From Sipunculus nudus (Eukaryota > Annelida > Sipuncula > Golfingiida > Sipunculidae): 64,000 nucleotides of DNA. A program made the position numbers and the translations under genes. This document shows, one piece after another, positions 36,196-46,575 of this stretch. The stretch's first letter is position 1. Each line of letters opens with the position of its first letter. The stretch spans positions 42,868,659 to 42,932,658 of the forward strand of contig CM049313.1 in the NCBI GenBank assembly GCA_026874595.1. The letters are read 5' to 3'. The notes below the pieces were generated by a model. It was not told where the DNA came from. It saw only the letters and a program-made list of their open reading frames with translations, and did not search any database.

Positions 36196-36371
36196 AATGG
36201 TAGGGCTGCGCGATATTATCGGTAGATCGCGACACGTTGATTCGTATGTTGCGTATGGCGATCCAGTTTTTTACAGAATACATTAGTAAGTAATATTGCC
36301 ATATTTTGCGTTTAAAATTACCTGATCAGCATAAACTGTTATTGTCTTATCATATTGAACACGATAAAATG

Positions 36372-36372
<1 letters not shown>
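36196..36372 (+). mobile_element. Non-autonomous element, copy 1 (GGGCTGCGCGATATTATCG family)
   Basis: AGGGCTGCGCGATATTATCG starts a segment ending in CTGATCAGCATAAACTGTTA and ATGATT. The same start and end text occurs at 58706-59290 with extra sequence inside. The start resembles ends of hAT-type elements known from many animals, by memory only. It lies in the gene B intron between the CTLD2 exons, followed by an (AAT)n run (36374-36407). Confidence 0.48.

Positions 36373-36373
<1 letters not shown>

Positions 36374-36407
<34 letters not shown>
36374..36407. repeat. (AAT)n microsatellite
   Basis: Eleven AAT units, the only clear trinucleotide run in the window, at the end of a mobile-element fragment. 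Confidence 0.96.
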
Positions 36408-36408
<1 letters not shown>

Positions 36409-37108
36409 TATATATATGATATAGAAAACCACAGAGGCTTGGATCCCTATTTATAATAAGTCTTCATATCTCCAGTGTTCTTAGAAATACAACGTCAGAA
36501 TCAGTTCAAATGAACCAATAATAAAACGGTCATACCGTGCTATCACTTGTATTATGACACATAAAAGTAATCAGCTATTATGGAATCGATATATTTGAGT
36601 TGTGCGGTGAATGCTAGTCATCTCCCGTGTCAATGTGTAACACTGTGTCCTGTCAGTCAACCCTGACGTCACTTCTTATCAGCAGCAGTATAAAAATGTG
36701 TACCTATACTGTTAGTGTATATCATCTTTGCGGTCAGTGTAAAGCAGTTGTGCTGTCAATGCTTTTCATATGAAGTGTCATTATCAGCCATGGTATGAAT
36801 GTTACCAGTTCGATTAAATCAATGTTACCAGCTTGATGTACTTAAATATAATTAAGGCAGAGCTATAAATATGACAGGGTTTAATAATATTGAGTCTGAT
36901 TAAATTGGGCTACAGTGCTACTGAAGTATAAATACGTATATTCAGCTGAACTACCCAGCCCGATCGTCCGGTCTAGCACTGAGCCGCTGTAAATCCCAGG
37001 TAAACCACCGGTTCCTTCTTTATGAAAGCCCCTACTACTCTACCACAACCCTCGGAAAAACCGTCGGCCCTAACGGGGACCGTTTAGCACACCCACTACA
37101 CCACTCAC

Positions 37109-37351
37109 CTGTACCCTCATGCTGTTCATACCAGCCACTTCGTATCAAACCTATCCAGTAATCAGTTTCGCCATCTTTCTGTAACACTTGGTTAAGGACA
37201 TTGGTTCTCTGAAGGAGGCTGCCGCCTTGTCGTTTACACTCCATATCAGCCTGAAACCACGTGGTTTCTTGCTGCCCCACTGTGTAACAGCCGTCTGCTT
37301 TGTTGATCTTGTTGAAATGATGACATCTCCCAAGTCCACATGTTCTACAGT
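37109..37351 (-). CDS. Gene B, CTLD2 N-terminal half exon
   Basis: The exon is 243 nt, entered after CACCTGACAG and left at ACAG|GTGAGT, phase 1 on both sides. The 81 residues show the N-terminal cysteine cluster (DCRTC...C), GCYTV, TTWFQADMECKRQGGSLL and DYWIGLIRSGWYEQ. This is a textbook first half of a long-form C-type lectin-like domain. It matches gene A 2943-3176 strongly in motif order, for example the shared DYWIGL and GWYEQ. The donor has the best consensus of the set. The open frame runs past the donor into intron sequence, so the raw ORF end is not the exon end. Confidence 0.93.
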
Positions 37352-37563
37352 CTGTCAGGTGCACGAAGAAGAAAGACTATAATTTAATCTTTCTCCAATT
37401 ATCATGTTTTCTTTGAGGGACAATATTAAGTCTTTAGTATCGACACAGAAGGTTTTTCTTAGTTCTAAATTTATAAATTTTATATTTTTTTTTAAGTTAA
37501 ACGACTAAAGACATTAGGCAAAATAAAGGTGTGGTTCACAGGCACCGTCCGACTCAATTTGAA

Positions 37564-37580
37564 CCCCCCCCCCCCCCCCC
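37564..37580. repeat. C homopolymer run
   Basis: About 17 C residues in the gene B intron. Other C or G runs of 10-18 lie near 23626, 26801, 28750, 35465, 39080, 42275 and 50435. Confidence 0.95.
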
Positions 37581-37879
37581 GCATCAATATTTTTTATTTT
37601 GATTTTTCATCTTTCAAGAAGATAAAATAAAACAATTTTTTTTTTAGATTTCCTTTGCTATCTTGTGCTTTTACCTGTTTAGCAAAATTCTGTTATTATC
37701 ATGCTTTTCCCTGATAATATGACATTTTTATCGAAACATACAAAAAAGGTGAAAAATAGCCTTTCCGCACTAATTTCTGAAAAATAGAGGCACAGAACCA
37801 TCCCTTTTTTTGGCCTTAAAATATTGTAATATTTATGATAAATATGATTGGCTACTTCAGACCTTTATCCTATCAAGGC

Positions 37880-37908
37880 CAGCTACGCTTTCACTTAAAG
37901 CGTAGCTG
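37880..37908. other. Perfect 12-bp-stem hairpin
   Basis: CAGCTACGCTTT and AAAGCGTAGCTG are exact complements around a 5-nt loop (CACTT), in the gene B intron between CTLD1 and CTLD2. Function unknown. Confidence 0.65.
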
Positions 37909-38182
37909 CTACAAACTTCAGAGTATGAAGGTGCTTGAGAAGAAACAGGAACGAAAATTAGACTGCGCTGCGTGCATTATGCATCATTACCCAGAAAGGT
38001 ACACGTTTCAGCCAGGAAGCAGATACAAGGTCCATAACTGTTTTGGCGATTATGTGTGTATACCTTGTATACATGTAGTGGCGGCAATTTATCTGCAAGG
38101 GTGGGGGGCTGTGACTCATGGGGATAATTTTGAGTATATTTTGCAAACTTACAAGAAATTCAAATATAATTTTTTCCATTTA

Positions 38183-38213
38183 TATATATGTATATATATA
38201 TAAATATATATAA

Positions 38214-38263
<50 letters not shown>
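38183..38263. repeat. (AT)n microsatellite in gene B intron
   Basis: Interrupted then pure AT run. Confidence 0.96.
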
Positions 38264-39334
38264 TGTGTGTGAATCTGAATATATTTGAGAAATAACAAAA
38301 AAGATCTGGTCAAGCAGAAAAAGCGAAAATATAACAAAAATCTCTCATTCTAGTTACTGATATATATTCATTTCCAGTATATTAATCTTACTCTGTGAAT
38401 AGCATTGGGGATTATTACATTTATCATCCAACTGGCCAAAATGTGGGGGTATCTGTACCCCATCCTTCCTGCATAAATGATTTCTGTAGAAATATCATTT
38501 TATATACAAATGGGGATCAAGTATTTACTTAGATATACACAATGGGATCCCGTTTAATTTGAATTTTTTTAGACAACGTCCCGAATAGTATTTTGGCATA
38601 TAGGTGGAATTAGAAATTCATGACAATTTAGTCGCCATGTCTTCAGCACGCCAAGGCATGCTTCAGGAAGGGGGGCTCACAGATTAGGGTCGGGGTATAA
38701 AGTACATTTTGTCTCATCACTTTTAGTGATACACATGACCTTTACAACTCGAGACACTTCCTTCAGTCAGTAGATAGGAGATCTCAGTATAATGTAATCT
38801 TCCAGTTATCTTTCAATAATCTTTCAATTATACATTGCATGCTAAAACAATATGACGTGTGAGTTCATGGTCTTATTATTTGTCATTTAAGCCTATCATA
38901 TATTGCTGTTTATATATATATATTATATATGTTTTTAAAAAATTCTATAATAATGTACTGTTGAAAATTGAACACAAGTGATATTCGAATAACAAAAAAG
39001 TATAATGTCCATAATATGTGACGAGAATGGAGAAAATAACAAATTGGAAAGGACTTTTATCCTACTTGTCATGAATGGCGGGGGGGGGGGGTTGTCTGGA
39101 GGATATTTTTATTTTAAAAGGTGTCCTTATATAGCGGGAGGTGAAGAAGACGTGTGGTGGGTGGAGCCCCTCACATTCTCTAAACAAAAAAAACCATGCT
39201 TCCAGGAAAAGTGGCTATTGTCGCTATCAGGAGGTATGTAACAACAATTCACCGTTATCTCATTTTTGTACATGTTTAAACAATCAGACAAAAATGTAAC
39301 GGTATTGCCTAAACTGTGGATATACACTCAATAC

Positions 39335-39454
39335 CTAGCTGACAGAGGAAGCCTTTAGTGTTCGTCAAACAGTCCGTAGCGTAAACATTCGATCCCCGGA
39401 CACTCGCACAATTCATTTTCCCGGTGGCAGTATACCGGAGCACCTCTTTTCCCG
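39335..39454 (-). CDS. Gene B, CTLD1 C-terminal half exon
   Basis: This is 120 nt, too short to stand out as an ORF. The acceptor is ATGCTTTTCAG and the donor CTAG|GTATTG, phase 1 at both ends. The 40 residues give GKMNCASVRG, then ATDCLTNTKGFLCQL, the closing cysteines of CTLD1. It corresponds residue by residue with gene A 3918-4034 (RMCGALRRG, YDCFAKTDGYICQL). As there, the WND motif is absent. It lies 620 bp downstream of its partner exon. Confidence 0.82.
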
Positions 39455-40074
39455 CTGAAAAGCATTATATGAGAAATGTCTGTAGGTATGCTAAAAAAAT
39501 GATTTTAACAATAATAGTTACCAATTTAAGAAACCGGTTATGACACAGATATAAACAGTTCGAGTCTCACTCACGTGACAACCTTTAGAACAAATTATTC
39601 TTTTTAGTTGGGACGTCATGCATTGTCAGGCCTGGACCACAAATTTCTGACGAAGCTTGACACCTTAGAGGTTCGACATATTGGCATAGGTTAATTTATA
39701 ATATAATTTGCTCATAAAAAGGGTATCAGTTACTGTGTATGCACAGAGGGTTATGTGCCCCTTTTTGGTGGCTACTTATGTTGATTATTTAAGACTTTTA
39801 AACAATCAGACAGAAAAACTGTAAACTGCCCGTAAACTGTTTATTTGTGATTACATAGTTTACAAAGTGCATATTCAATTTGATACACTATTCGATTATT
39901 TGAGCTGAAAATGGTTCGTCTATAGGCCTAACATAAATATTATCTTATATGTTTGTTTTGTCTATAACGTATTTATCATTTCAATAGTATTAAAGTTAGT
40001 CTTGTTTGTCCGCACACAAAAATTAAATATAGGTGATTCTGTTTTATGGGTTATAGAATAAAACAGATAAATAC

Positions 40075-40254
40075 CGTAGATTGTGCCGTCTAGCCACTGC
40101 CATTGTTTATGATCTTCACGCTTTATGCCAAGCCATGCTGACGTCACGTTATAACGGGTCATGTGGCTCTTCATCTGACTGATCACGTGGGAAGAGCTGC
40201 CCGGTAGCCGTAAATTTTTGTTTGAACAGTACTTTTCCGAATCACTGTTGTTCC
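40075..40254 (-). CDS. Gene B, CTLD1 N-terminal half exon
   Basis: The exon is 180 nt with an acceptor at AACCAG and a donor at CTACG|GTATTT, phase 1 on both sides. Its 60 residues carry KYCSNKNLRLPG, AWLGIK and WQWLDG, the helix-1 cysteine and W-W core of a short-form CTLD, plus NNS and NVT sequons. It matches gene A 4295-4471 in length and landmarks. The frame also stays open upstream to an ATG at 40327, and those 25 residues look like a signal peptide (hydrophobic ILFVMLLIYF). Thus translation may start here without an upstream coding exon. With that start the summed coding sequence is 1485 nt, 494 residues plus stop. Which form is real needs RNA. Confidence 0.8.
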
Positions 40255-40353
40255 CTGGTTTACATTTAAAATATATAAGCAACATAACAAAAAGGATGTT
40301 ACATACATTTATATGTGAGGGACACATCTTCTCAAAGATGTCTGGAAATGAAT

Positions 40354-40354
<1 letters not shown>

Positions 40355-40395
<41 letters not shown>
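40355..40395. repeat. (AT)n microsatellite at a Penelope-like tail
   Basis: Pure AT run that directly adjoins the inverted Penelope-like tail fragment, 30 bp from the possible gene B start codon. Confidence 0.96.
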
Positions 40396-40465
40396 TAAAC
40401 GTTAAGCTGGAGCTGGAGCATCTTGTTATTACTCTGAGTTTCACGCCGTTGCCGGTATCGGCACC
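40396..40465 (-). mobile_element. Penelope-like tail fragment, inverted copy
   Basis: On the minus strand ATACCGGCAACGGCGTGAAA, then CTCAGAGTAATAACAAGATG, then CTCCAGC...CTTAACGTTTAG matches the end of the plus-strand Penelope-like fragment at 41050-41112. The inferred peptide [15 protein letters not shown] parallels DVKLRVKTRCSSVLN. An (AT)n run follows directly. Confidence 0.55.
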
Positions 40466-40877
40466 CGGGCGAGAATCAGATAACTGACGCTTGTTGGTGA
40501 CCTAGCTATACAATAACTGTTACTTATTTTTACACGATTCGGTGGCTTCAGGTGTCGGCATTTCGAAATTAATGCATTTTTTGCAGTGATTTTTTTGTTA
40601 TGGGCTGTTGTTATTTGCATCATGTTTCTCATGCAACTGTAGCTGATTTTTATTGTATTTTTGTTAAAGATTTTGTGTAGTTTGTTGTCCCGTGGGAAGT
40701 GGTTTTTTTATCAGTTTTAAGAATTGTGAGTCGACTTTTGTTTTGACGTTCTTGCTGTATGGTGGGTTATACCAAATTATATTTCTAGCTCTGTTTCTTT
40801 TCTTTCTTTGTTGTCCATTATCGCCGTTTCCCCATTGTTATGGACCTTTTCATTGTACCCTGCTTTCTTTAACTGCT

Positions 40878-41112
40878 CAGTATATCGGATTGGCAAGTGG
40901 CCCATTCAAAACTCGGTACAACAACCACAACAAATCAATCCGCAGTGAACGTTACGAAAAAGAAACGGAACTTTCGAAGCACATTTGGAACCTGAAGAGT
41001 AAAAAAATAAAATGTTCTACCACCTGGATAATACTCCAACACATACACAATACCGGCAACGATGTGAAACTCCGAGTAAAAACACGATGCTCCAGCGTGC
41101 TTAACGTTTAGT
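40878..41112 (+). pseudogene. Penelope-like retroelement GIY-YIG endonuclease fragment
   Basis: The frame reads QYIGLASGPFKTRYNNHNKS, then ERYEKETELSKHIWNLK, then WIILQ and a tail ending in a stop at 41112. YIGL...FKxRxxNH...K.....TELSKHIW is the signature of the GIY-YIG nuclease that closes the ORF of Penelope-like elements. That nuclease nicks target DNA for reverse transcription. Upstream of QYIG the frame is hydrophobic filler with no reverse transcriptase, so this is a 5'-truncated relic. A second tail copy lies inverted 600 bp to the left, and (AT)n follows at 41178-41247. Confidence 0.62.
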
Positions 41113-41170
41113 TAATCTACTCTATTTTAGCTGTATCGAGCACTATACGGTACGCACTGGTACCTAATTA

Positions 41171-41177
<7 letters not shown>

Positions 41178-41238
<61 letters not shown>

Positions 41239-41247
41239 TATATATAG
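41178..41247. repeat. (AT)n microsatellite between retroposon pieces
   Basis: Long AT run between the Penelope-like fragment and SINE copy 1. Confidence 0.96.
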
Positions 41248-41249
41248 TA

Positions 41250-41345
41250 TACACAGAAAAGTCAGTTACTTATTGGGGGGAACGACCCACGAATTTCCGA
41301 TTTCCGGTCGGCTGCCATAACCAATCGGCTACGCCAGATTCCCTT
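41250..41345 (-). mobile_element. tRNA-Ser-like SINE, copy 1
   Basis: On the minus strand the segment reads GCCGATTGGTTATGGCAGCC then GACCGGAAATCGGAAATTCG then TGGGTC. This is like the A box, anticodon arm (loop CCGGAAA, anticodon GGA) and B box of tRNA-Ser. It runs into ACTGACTTTTCTGTGTATAC and an (AT)n tail. The B box is damaged. Confidence 0.62.
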
Positions 41346-41544
41346 CCCCTTGGTGTATTTGCACACTTTTAAAGGAACCAGCCACATGACGTCACGATAG
41401 TGATGTCATAGTCTCGCCCACTACGTGTCGGCACGGCGACTTTGCATGCAGCAGGGAGAAGTGATTGCCTTATATGGTGTGCGGCATAAATTATATAAAG
41501 ATGTATGAATAGCCATGCTGATTCATTGTATATAGATGGAAATG

Positions 41545-41632
41545 ATATACACTGAAAGGTCGGTTCACTGACGGTAGAATCGAACCCACGATCTTCCGAT
41601 TTCCGGTCGGCTGCCTTAACCGTCAAGTTTCA
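41545..41632 (-). mobile_element. tRNA-Ser-like SINE, copy 2
   Basis: On the minus strand GACGGTTAAGGCAGCCGACC, then GGAAATCGGAAGATCGTGGG, then TTCGATTCTACCGTCAGTGA: the same tRNA-Ser(GGA)-like head as copy 1, with an intact B box (GGGTTCGATTC). It continues into ACCGACCTTTCAGTGTATAT. Confidence 0.68.
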
Positions 41633-43140
41633 CTTTATATTCCTCATTCAACATTTATCAGTAGTCAGTTTTACAGAATTGTTGTTCAGGCACCATTGCC
41701 AATTTGTTCCAGTTTCATTACCTTAATCATATATACGTTTCTTATTTTCTTGTTTATTCTTTAGATGATAGCAGTCAAGATTGATTTTCTCATTACGTTG
41801 GAAAAGACGTTGACTCTGCATTGTGATATGTATGAATCAGGCTTAAACTTAGGCCAAACATGGCAATTTCCTTTCGCGAAATTCAATGGTAATTTGGACA
41901 AACGGTTCTCTTTAATTAAGTACATTATTATATCTATATAATTAATACGGAGTTGGTTTTTTTGTAGACCAGGGTTTACCTGCGTCCCTTCTGATTTGAC
42001 TCTCCTAATTCGGCAGACGTCTCGGTGGTGTGCTCTTCTAGAACAAGTTTGCTTTATTTTACGGGATTATGCCCTTTTAAGCTGAATAATTGATAATTTT
42101 AATATTTCCCAATTAGGTGCCCCTATATCTTTTGTGCTGCAAGGTCCTCCACGCCTGTAACTTTTTGTCAGGAGGCGCCTCGGGGATTTTCACTGGCCTG
42201 TTAAGACCGTAGCAAGAGCGCATGTCCTGCTCCTTTTTTAAAGAAGCCCCACAACTCAATTATCATTCGGGTTGGGGGGGGGGGGTCAAATATATTTGTT
42301 AAGATCCGTTGTCTGTAGGGACGGTGAAACATGAAAAAATATCACCAGTACATCTTTAAATTGATAACAAACAAGAATCTGTAGTCAGGGCGTACAGACC
42401 TCCACCAGAATCTCCTTTTATATCAGTCACGGTTTCATGAGTGAACACGGCCATGCTTCAGTAACACGAGTTCACCTTGCGAGTGGCAGAACAAACGGGG
42501 ATGAAGGAATGGTCTTTATCATAATGGTTCATAAGAAAATATTTATTGTGGTGATTCTTATTACCTCCAAATTGAAATGGAATATTTATATGTCTTTACC
42601 ATAACCCTCTACAAATGTTCAGCAAAACATTTTTCGCCTGTCACGCTTTTTCAGGAGGCGACCTGTTATCCCCACTGAACCCCCTTTCCATTGTTCCATT
42701 ATATCGCCTGTTAAGGAATTTTACTCTGTCAAAAGGAAGTAAAGATTTTAAATTCACGCGCGAAACACATATTCACATATTCACTTTATAATCCCCACGT
42801 CTCTTTCCTAAAATTTATTTTTTGGGTGATTTTTGGAATAGTATATTTTTTCTTTCTATGTTGATATTTTCGGGGAGGGTGTTCCTGGAGAATTTTAGCA
42901 GAAGTAATCTTTATATCATATAAGTGAAACACATGACAGAAGTTCCTGCAAAAACCTTAGGATTAAAATATGCGTCGTATAGTTCCTATCAGCTCATTAC
43001 AAAAATATGCATCAGATAGAGCCGTGGATTTTCCACGGGAGCAGCTAGTTTTTTTTAATGAGACCGTAAATATCTCATTGAACTGCCTCAGTCAGAAATA
43101 CCTCATTTTATTAAAAACACAGAAATTAATGTCTGAAGAT

Positions 43141-43440
43141 TTTTTTTTTTTTTTTTTTGCTTTGTCGAGCAGCTACAGGTTACTGTGGGTAAGACCCCAG
43201 CCCTGTGCGCTCCTTAAGCATAGTTCTGAGAGCCAACTGACTCGATGCCACCAGGCCAAGCAGAAAGTCACGATAGACCGCCACCGTTTTACCCGCACCG
43301 GTGACTTTAGAGGAAAGTAACAGCACCCACAGCCGCAAAGGCAGAAGCAGCGTACCTTCCCTCCACAGCGAAGACCTAGCCATGCCAATCGAGAGCCGAA
43401 CTCGATCCGTGAAACGAAAGCCATTTTATACAATTTTGGA
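43141..43440 (-). other. GC-rich block ending in an A-run: possible retroposed transcript
   Basis: Read on the minus strand, a ~280-bp GC-rich segment starting near TATAAAATGGCTTTCGTTTC runs to CTGCTCGACAAAGC and then 18 A residues. A 3' A-run and a composition unlike the flanks suggest reverse-transcribed RNA. The frame of 86 codons inside resembles nothing I know. Parent RNA not identified. Confidence 0.35.
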
Positions 43441-44762
43441 CCGTATTAGCAAGTTTTTTCTTCATAAGCCAACGGAAATTAATGTAAAAATGTCGATTTA
43501 TTACATTTATTCAGATACATGTGCTAAGAAAAGTTTTAAACATTTCCATTCTTGGCGGTATCATAAAATTTAAAAATGTATATATGAAGGGAGTGCATTA
43601 TATGACACCTGAATTAGATATAATATAGCCTGATATAAATTGTAATGGTTATATTTGAGACAACATCACTAAATTTCATCACAGTCACTGATATTTTATT
43701 TAAGGAAAACATGTTAACAAAACTAAACTAATTTGCGTCCTTCAAACCTGCTCTTTGCACCTTTGCAACTCAGTTTAAAATAAATTACGATAATGCCATA
43801 TCGAGCTTCTTACTTGTGTATTTTTGGGCCTCCTGATCGCTGACTGTCTGACCTTGACCGAAAGCAAAGATGGCGTAACCCAGGCATACTGGCGTTATAA
43901 GATTCATTTCTTGAACCGGATTCCCCCGTGTGGTACTCAACAAGAAAAGACTTATTATGGGAAAAGCATGACAATACTAACAGAGTTTATATATGCAGAC
44001 AATTTTGTGGTTAATAAACAAGGATATGACAAAACAAAGGTTGTATTGAACCTGTTGATAGTCTATTTATTCAGCTTTACAAAGAACTGATTTGTAGTCC
44101 TACCGCAAATATTGGCGTTGTGTTTATATTTGTGTTTATATGATTATTAATGGCAGTTTTGACTGACCAGCATATGGTAATAATACGTACCACGTGAACA
44201 TGGTTATATCAAACAAATCTGTCACGAATCTATATAAGGACGGCAGACAGAAATAAATTCGATTCACATAGAACGCAGGATTCATCCGGTCATGTGCATA
44301 ATAAAATATGATAGAATAAAATATTTTTTTCGTGTAAATGAAAAAAGTAAAAAGAAATGACTGCAAATGTAAAAAGGAAAATAAATGAACATTTTATATA
44401 ATCATATATATTTCTTTAATCATGAAATGACAGTATACCTGAACATAACTAGCATGAATACAAATGATTAGTCTGAAAACCACCAATAATGAGGGGGATT
44501 TTTTTACGGAAACTGCTTGAGATTGGTTGAAAAAAAATCTTGAAATGCAGTCTGAAAAATTATGTTTTCTTTCTTAATGGAGTCCTAGAATTCTCAAAAA
44601 GTATTTAAAACAGTAAGAGATCTATGTAGTACCTGTTAAGGAATTTTATATCTTGGCAAATCTTTCAAAGTTCCTTAATGTTCTCTCAGGAAACCATATA
44701 TGGGAGTTCTACCAGGAATTCTGATCTAGGTATGTGGTACAGAACACGTTTCTTCCAGCAAA

Positions 44763-44765
<3 letters not shown>

Positions 44766-44806
<41 letters not shown>
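44766..44806. repeat. (AT)n microsatellite
   Basis: Pure AT run followed by a short GT run. Confidence 0.96.
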
Positions 44807-44809
<3 letters not shown>

Positions 44810-45773
44810 TGTGTGGGTGTTCGTGTGTGACCCAAGGTACTCCAGTGGCCGCTCCTAAATATGCAGCCATATATATGCATTCCTGAGTCTTTTTACTCAG
44901 GATACCCCCCTGTTCAAAATCCCATTCCCTTTCACTTCGAAGAAAAGACTTCTGGTGAATGGATTCTCCTGATCATTTTGCCACCGGGCAGCAGCATATT
45001 TTATTAACTTTTACATTCTAACAATTATACATACATACCTAAAAAAATATTAATTGAGACAGGGGTCAGGCCCTGTAAATGAAAATGAAATACACATGTT
45101 TATATTATCCCCAAGCGACAAATATTCTTTAGGAGGAAGGTTTATTATGTTAATGACAATCAAACATTGCATTGTATTTACTCTCTCACTCGTAATTATT
45201 ATATAAATCCAAATAGTTCCTTGTTAATAAAAACCGCAAAAATTAAGACCATATCACTGTAATTTATTCTCGTAATTAGAGAAACATAGTCTATATAGTC
45301 CCTGTGCATGTAGTTCTTCAAATACAAATTTAACCTTACACATGAATAAGCTGTGTAGGAGATATTTTTCTCAGAATCGTTTTAGGCAAGGTGTAATTTC
45401 CTGTTTAAAAATTTCCTTTATGAAGTTTACAATAACAAAACTTAAAAATTATATGTTCACCCAAACACACTTATACACAAACAGAGAATTTCTTTTGTTT
45501 TTGCATGTATTTCTGTCGGCGTAATGTTTTACATTTGAACCGATCATGTATTTTCGATCGGTAACTTCGTTTTACGTTTTTGTATCATTCAGAATATAGG
45601 CTTATCTTTTTAAAAAAACTGTCGGAATAGATTCGAACAATACCTACTATATATATATTGTTATCGACATCATTACGATGACATATAACATTTTAATTAC
45701 TTCTTGAAATAACCTATACATATAACCAAATATTTCAGGCCTTAATACATATATTTTACTAATATATTCATTC

Positions 45774-45808
45774 ATATATATATATAAATATATATATATA
45801 TAACATAT

Positions 45809-45855
<47 letters not shown>

Positions 45856-45910
45856 AGAGAGAGAGAGAGAGAGAGAGAGGGAGGAGATTGGAAGAGAGAG
45901 AGAGGGGGGG
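45774..45910. repeat. (AT)n(GA)n compound microsatellite
   Basis: AT runs pass into GA repeats ending in a G-run; the same order as at 14.95 and 27.7 kb. Confidence 0.95.
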
Positions 45911-46440
45911 GGAATGATTAATTGTGATGCATGGACTGAAAGTTGACGTACTAATTATCCAAGGGTCTTAATTGTGAATTCCTTTTCCTATGTGTACCTA
46001 TAAGCGGAGTCTAAGTGACACTGTTAAAAACGCTATAAAATATAGATAAGTCTTTAACGCGAGCCGTTGACAGTAACCATGCATGAGCCGAGTTTTAACT
46101 TTCTGACTGTTACATAATATAAAACATAATAAAATACATGAGTTTCGACAGGTTAATAATCTCCAAATAATAAATGACAATTCTCACACGACAGACATAT
46201 CAGTGGGTTTTATATAAGCAGTTTACAAGGAAGTTTTCATGAATTCCGTTTAGTGGGTGTACACAAACGCAATGATGATATATCACACGCCCATCTTTTT
46301 TTTTAATTCAAAGCATATTTTAAATATTGCATTTTTACGCCACTCACACGCACTACAAAACATGTACATGTACATTTTATGGTACTTCATTTCTTTTTAT
46401 GCATTTTTAAAATAGGCCTATAGTTCCTAAATTTATATTC

Positions 46441-46575
46441 AAGGGGAGTAATTGTCCGCGGGTTATTCTCTCGGGGTTAATTGACCGGGGGGTAATTGTC
46501 TAGGGGTAATTGACTTAGGGGGGGATGTCCGGGGCTTGTTGTGGTGGGGTAATTGTTCAGGGGCAGTTGTCCTGT
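46441..46575 (+). repeat. G-rich tandem repeat, GGGGTAATTGTC unit
   Basis: Six or more imperfect copies of GGGG(T)TAATTGTC/GAC spaced about 20-25 bp apart. Runs of four to seven G could form G-quadruplexes on the plus strand (inference). Confidence 0.65.

Noticed and set aside
37835-38203. 122-codon frame with several cysteines
   Set aside because: It lies in a gene B intron, runs into (AT)n, contains a hairpin and matches no known domain.
41565-41632. tRNA-Ser gene
   Set aside because: A second diverged copy with a shared non-tRNA tail lies 300 bp away, showing a SINE family.
42970-43320. 116-codon frame with a Phe run
   Set aside because: The Phe run is the poly(T) tract; no domain is recognised on either side.
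46037-46180. Alternative signal-peptide exon for gene B
   Set aside because: Hydrophobic start but the only phase-1 donor (GTTACT) is poor and there is no resemblance to the gene A signal exon.
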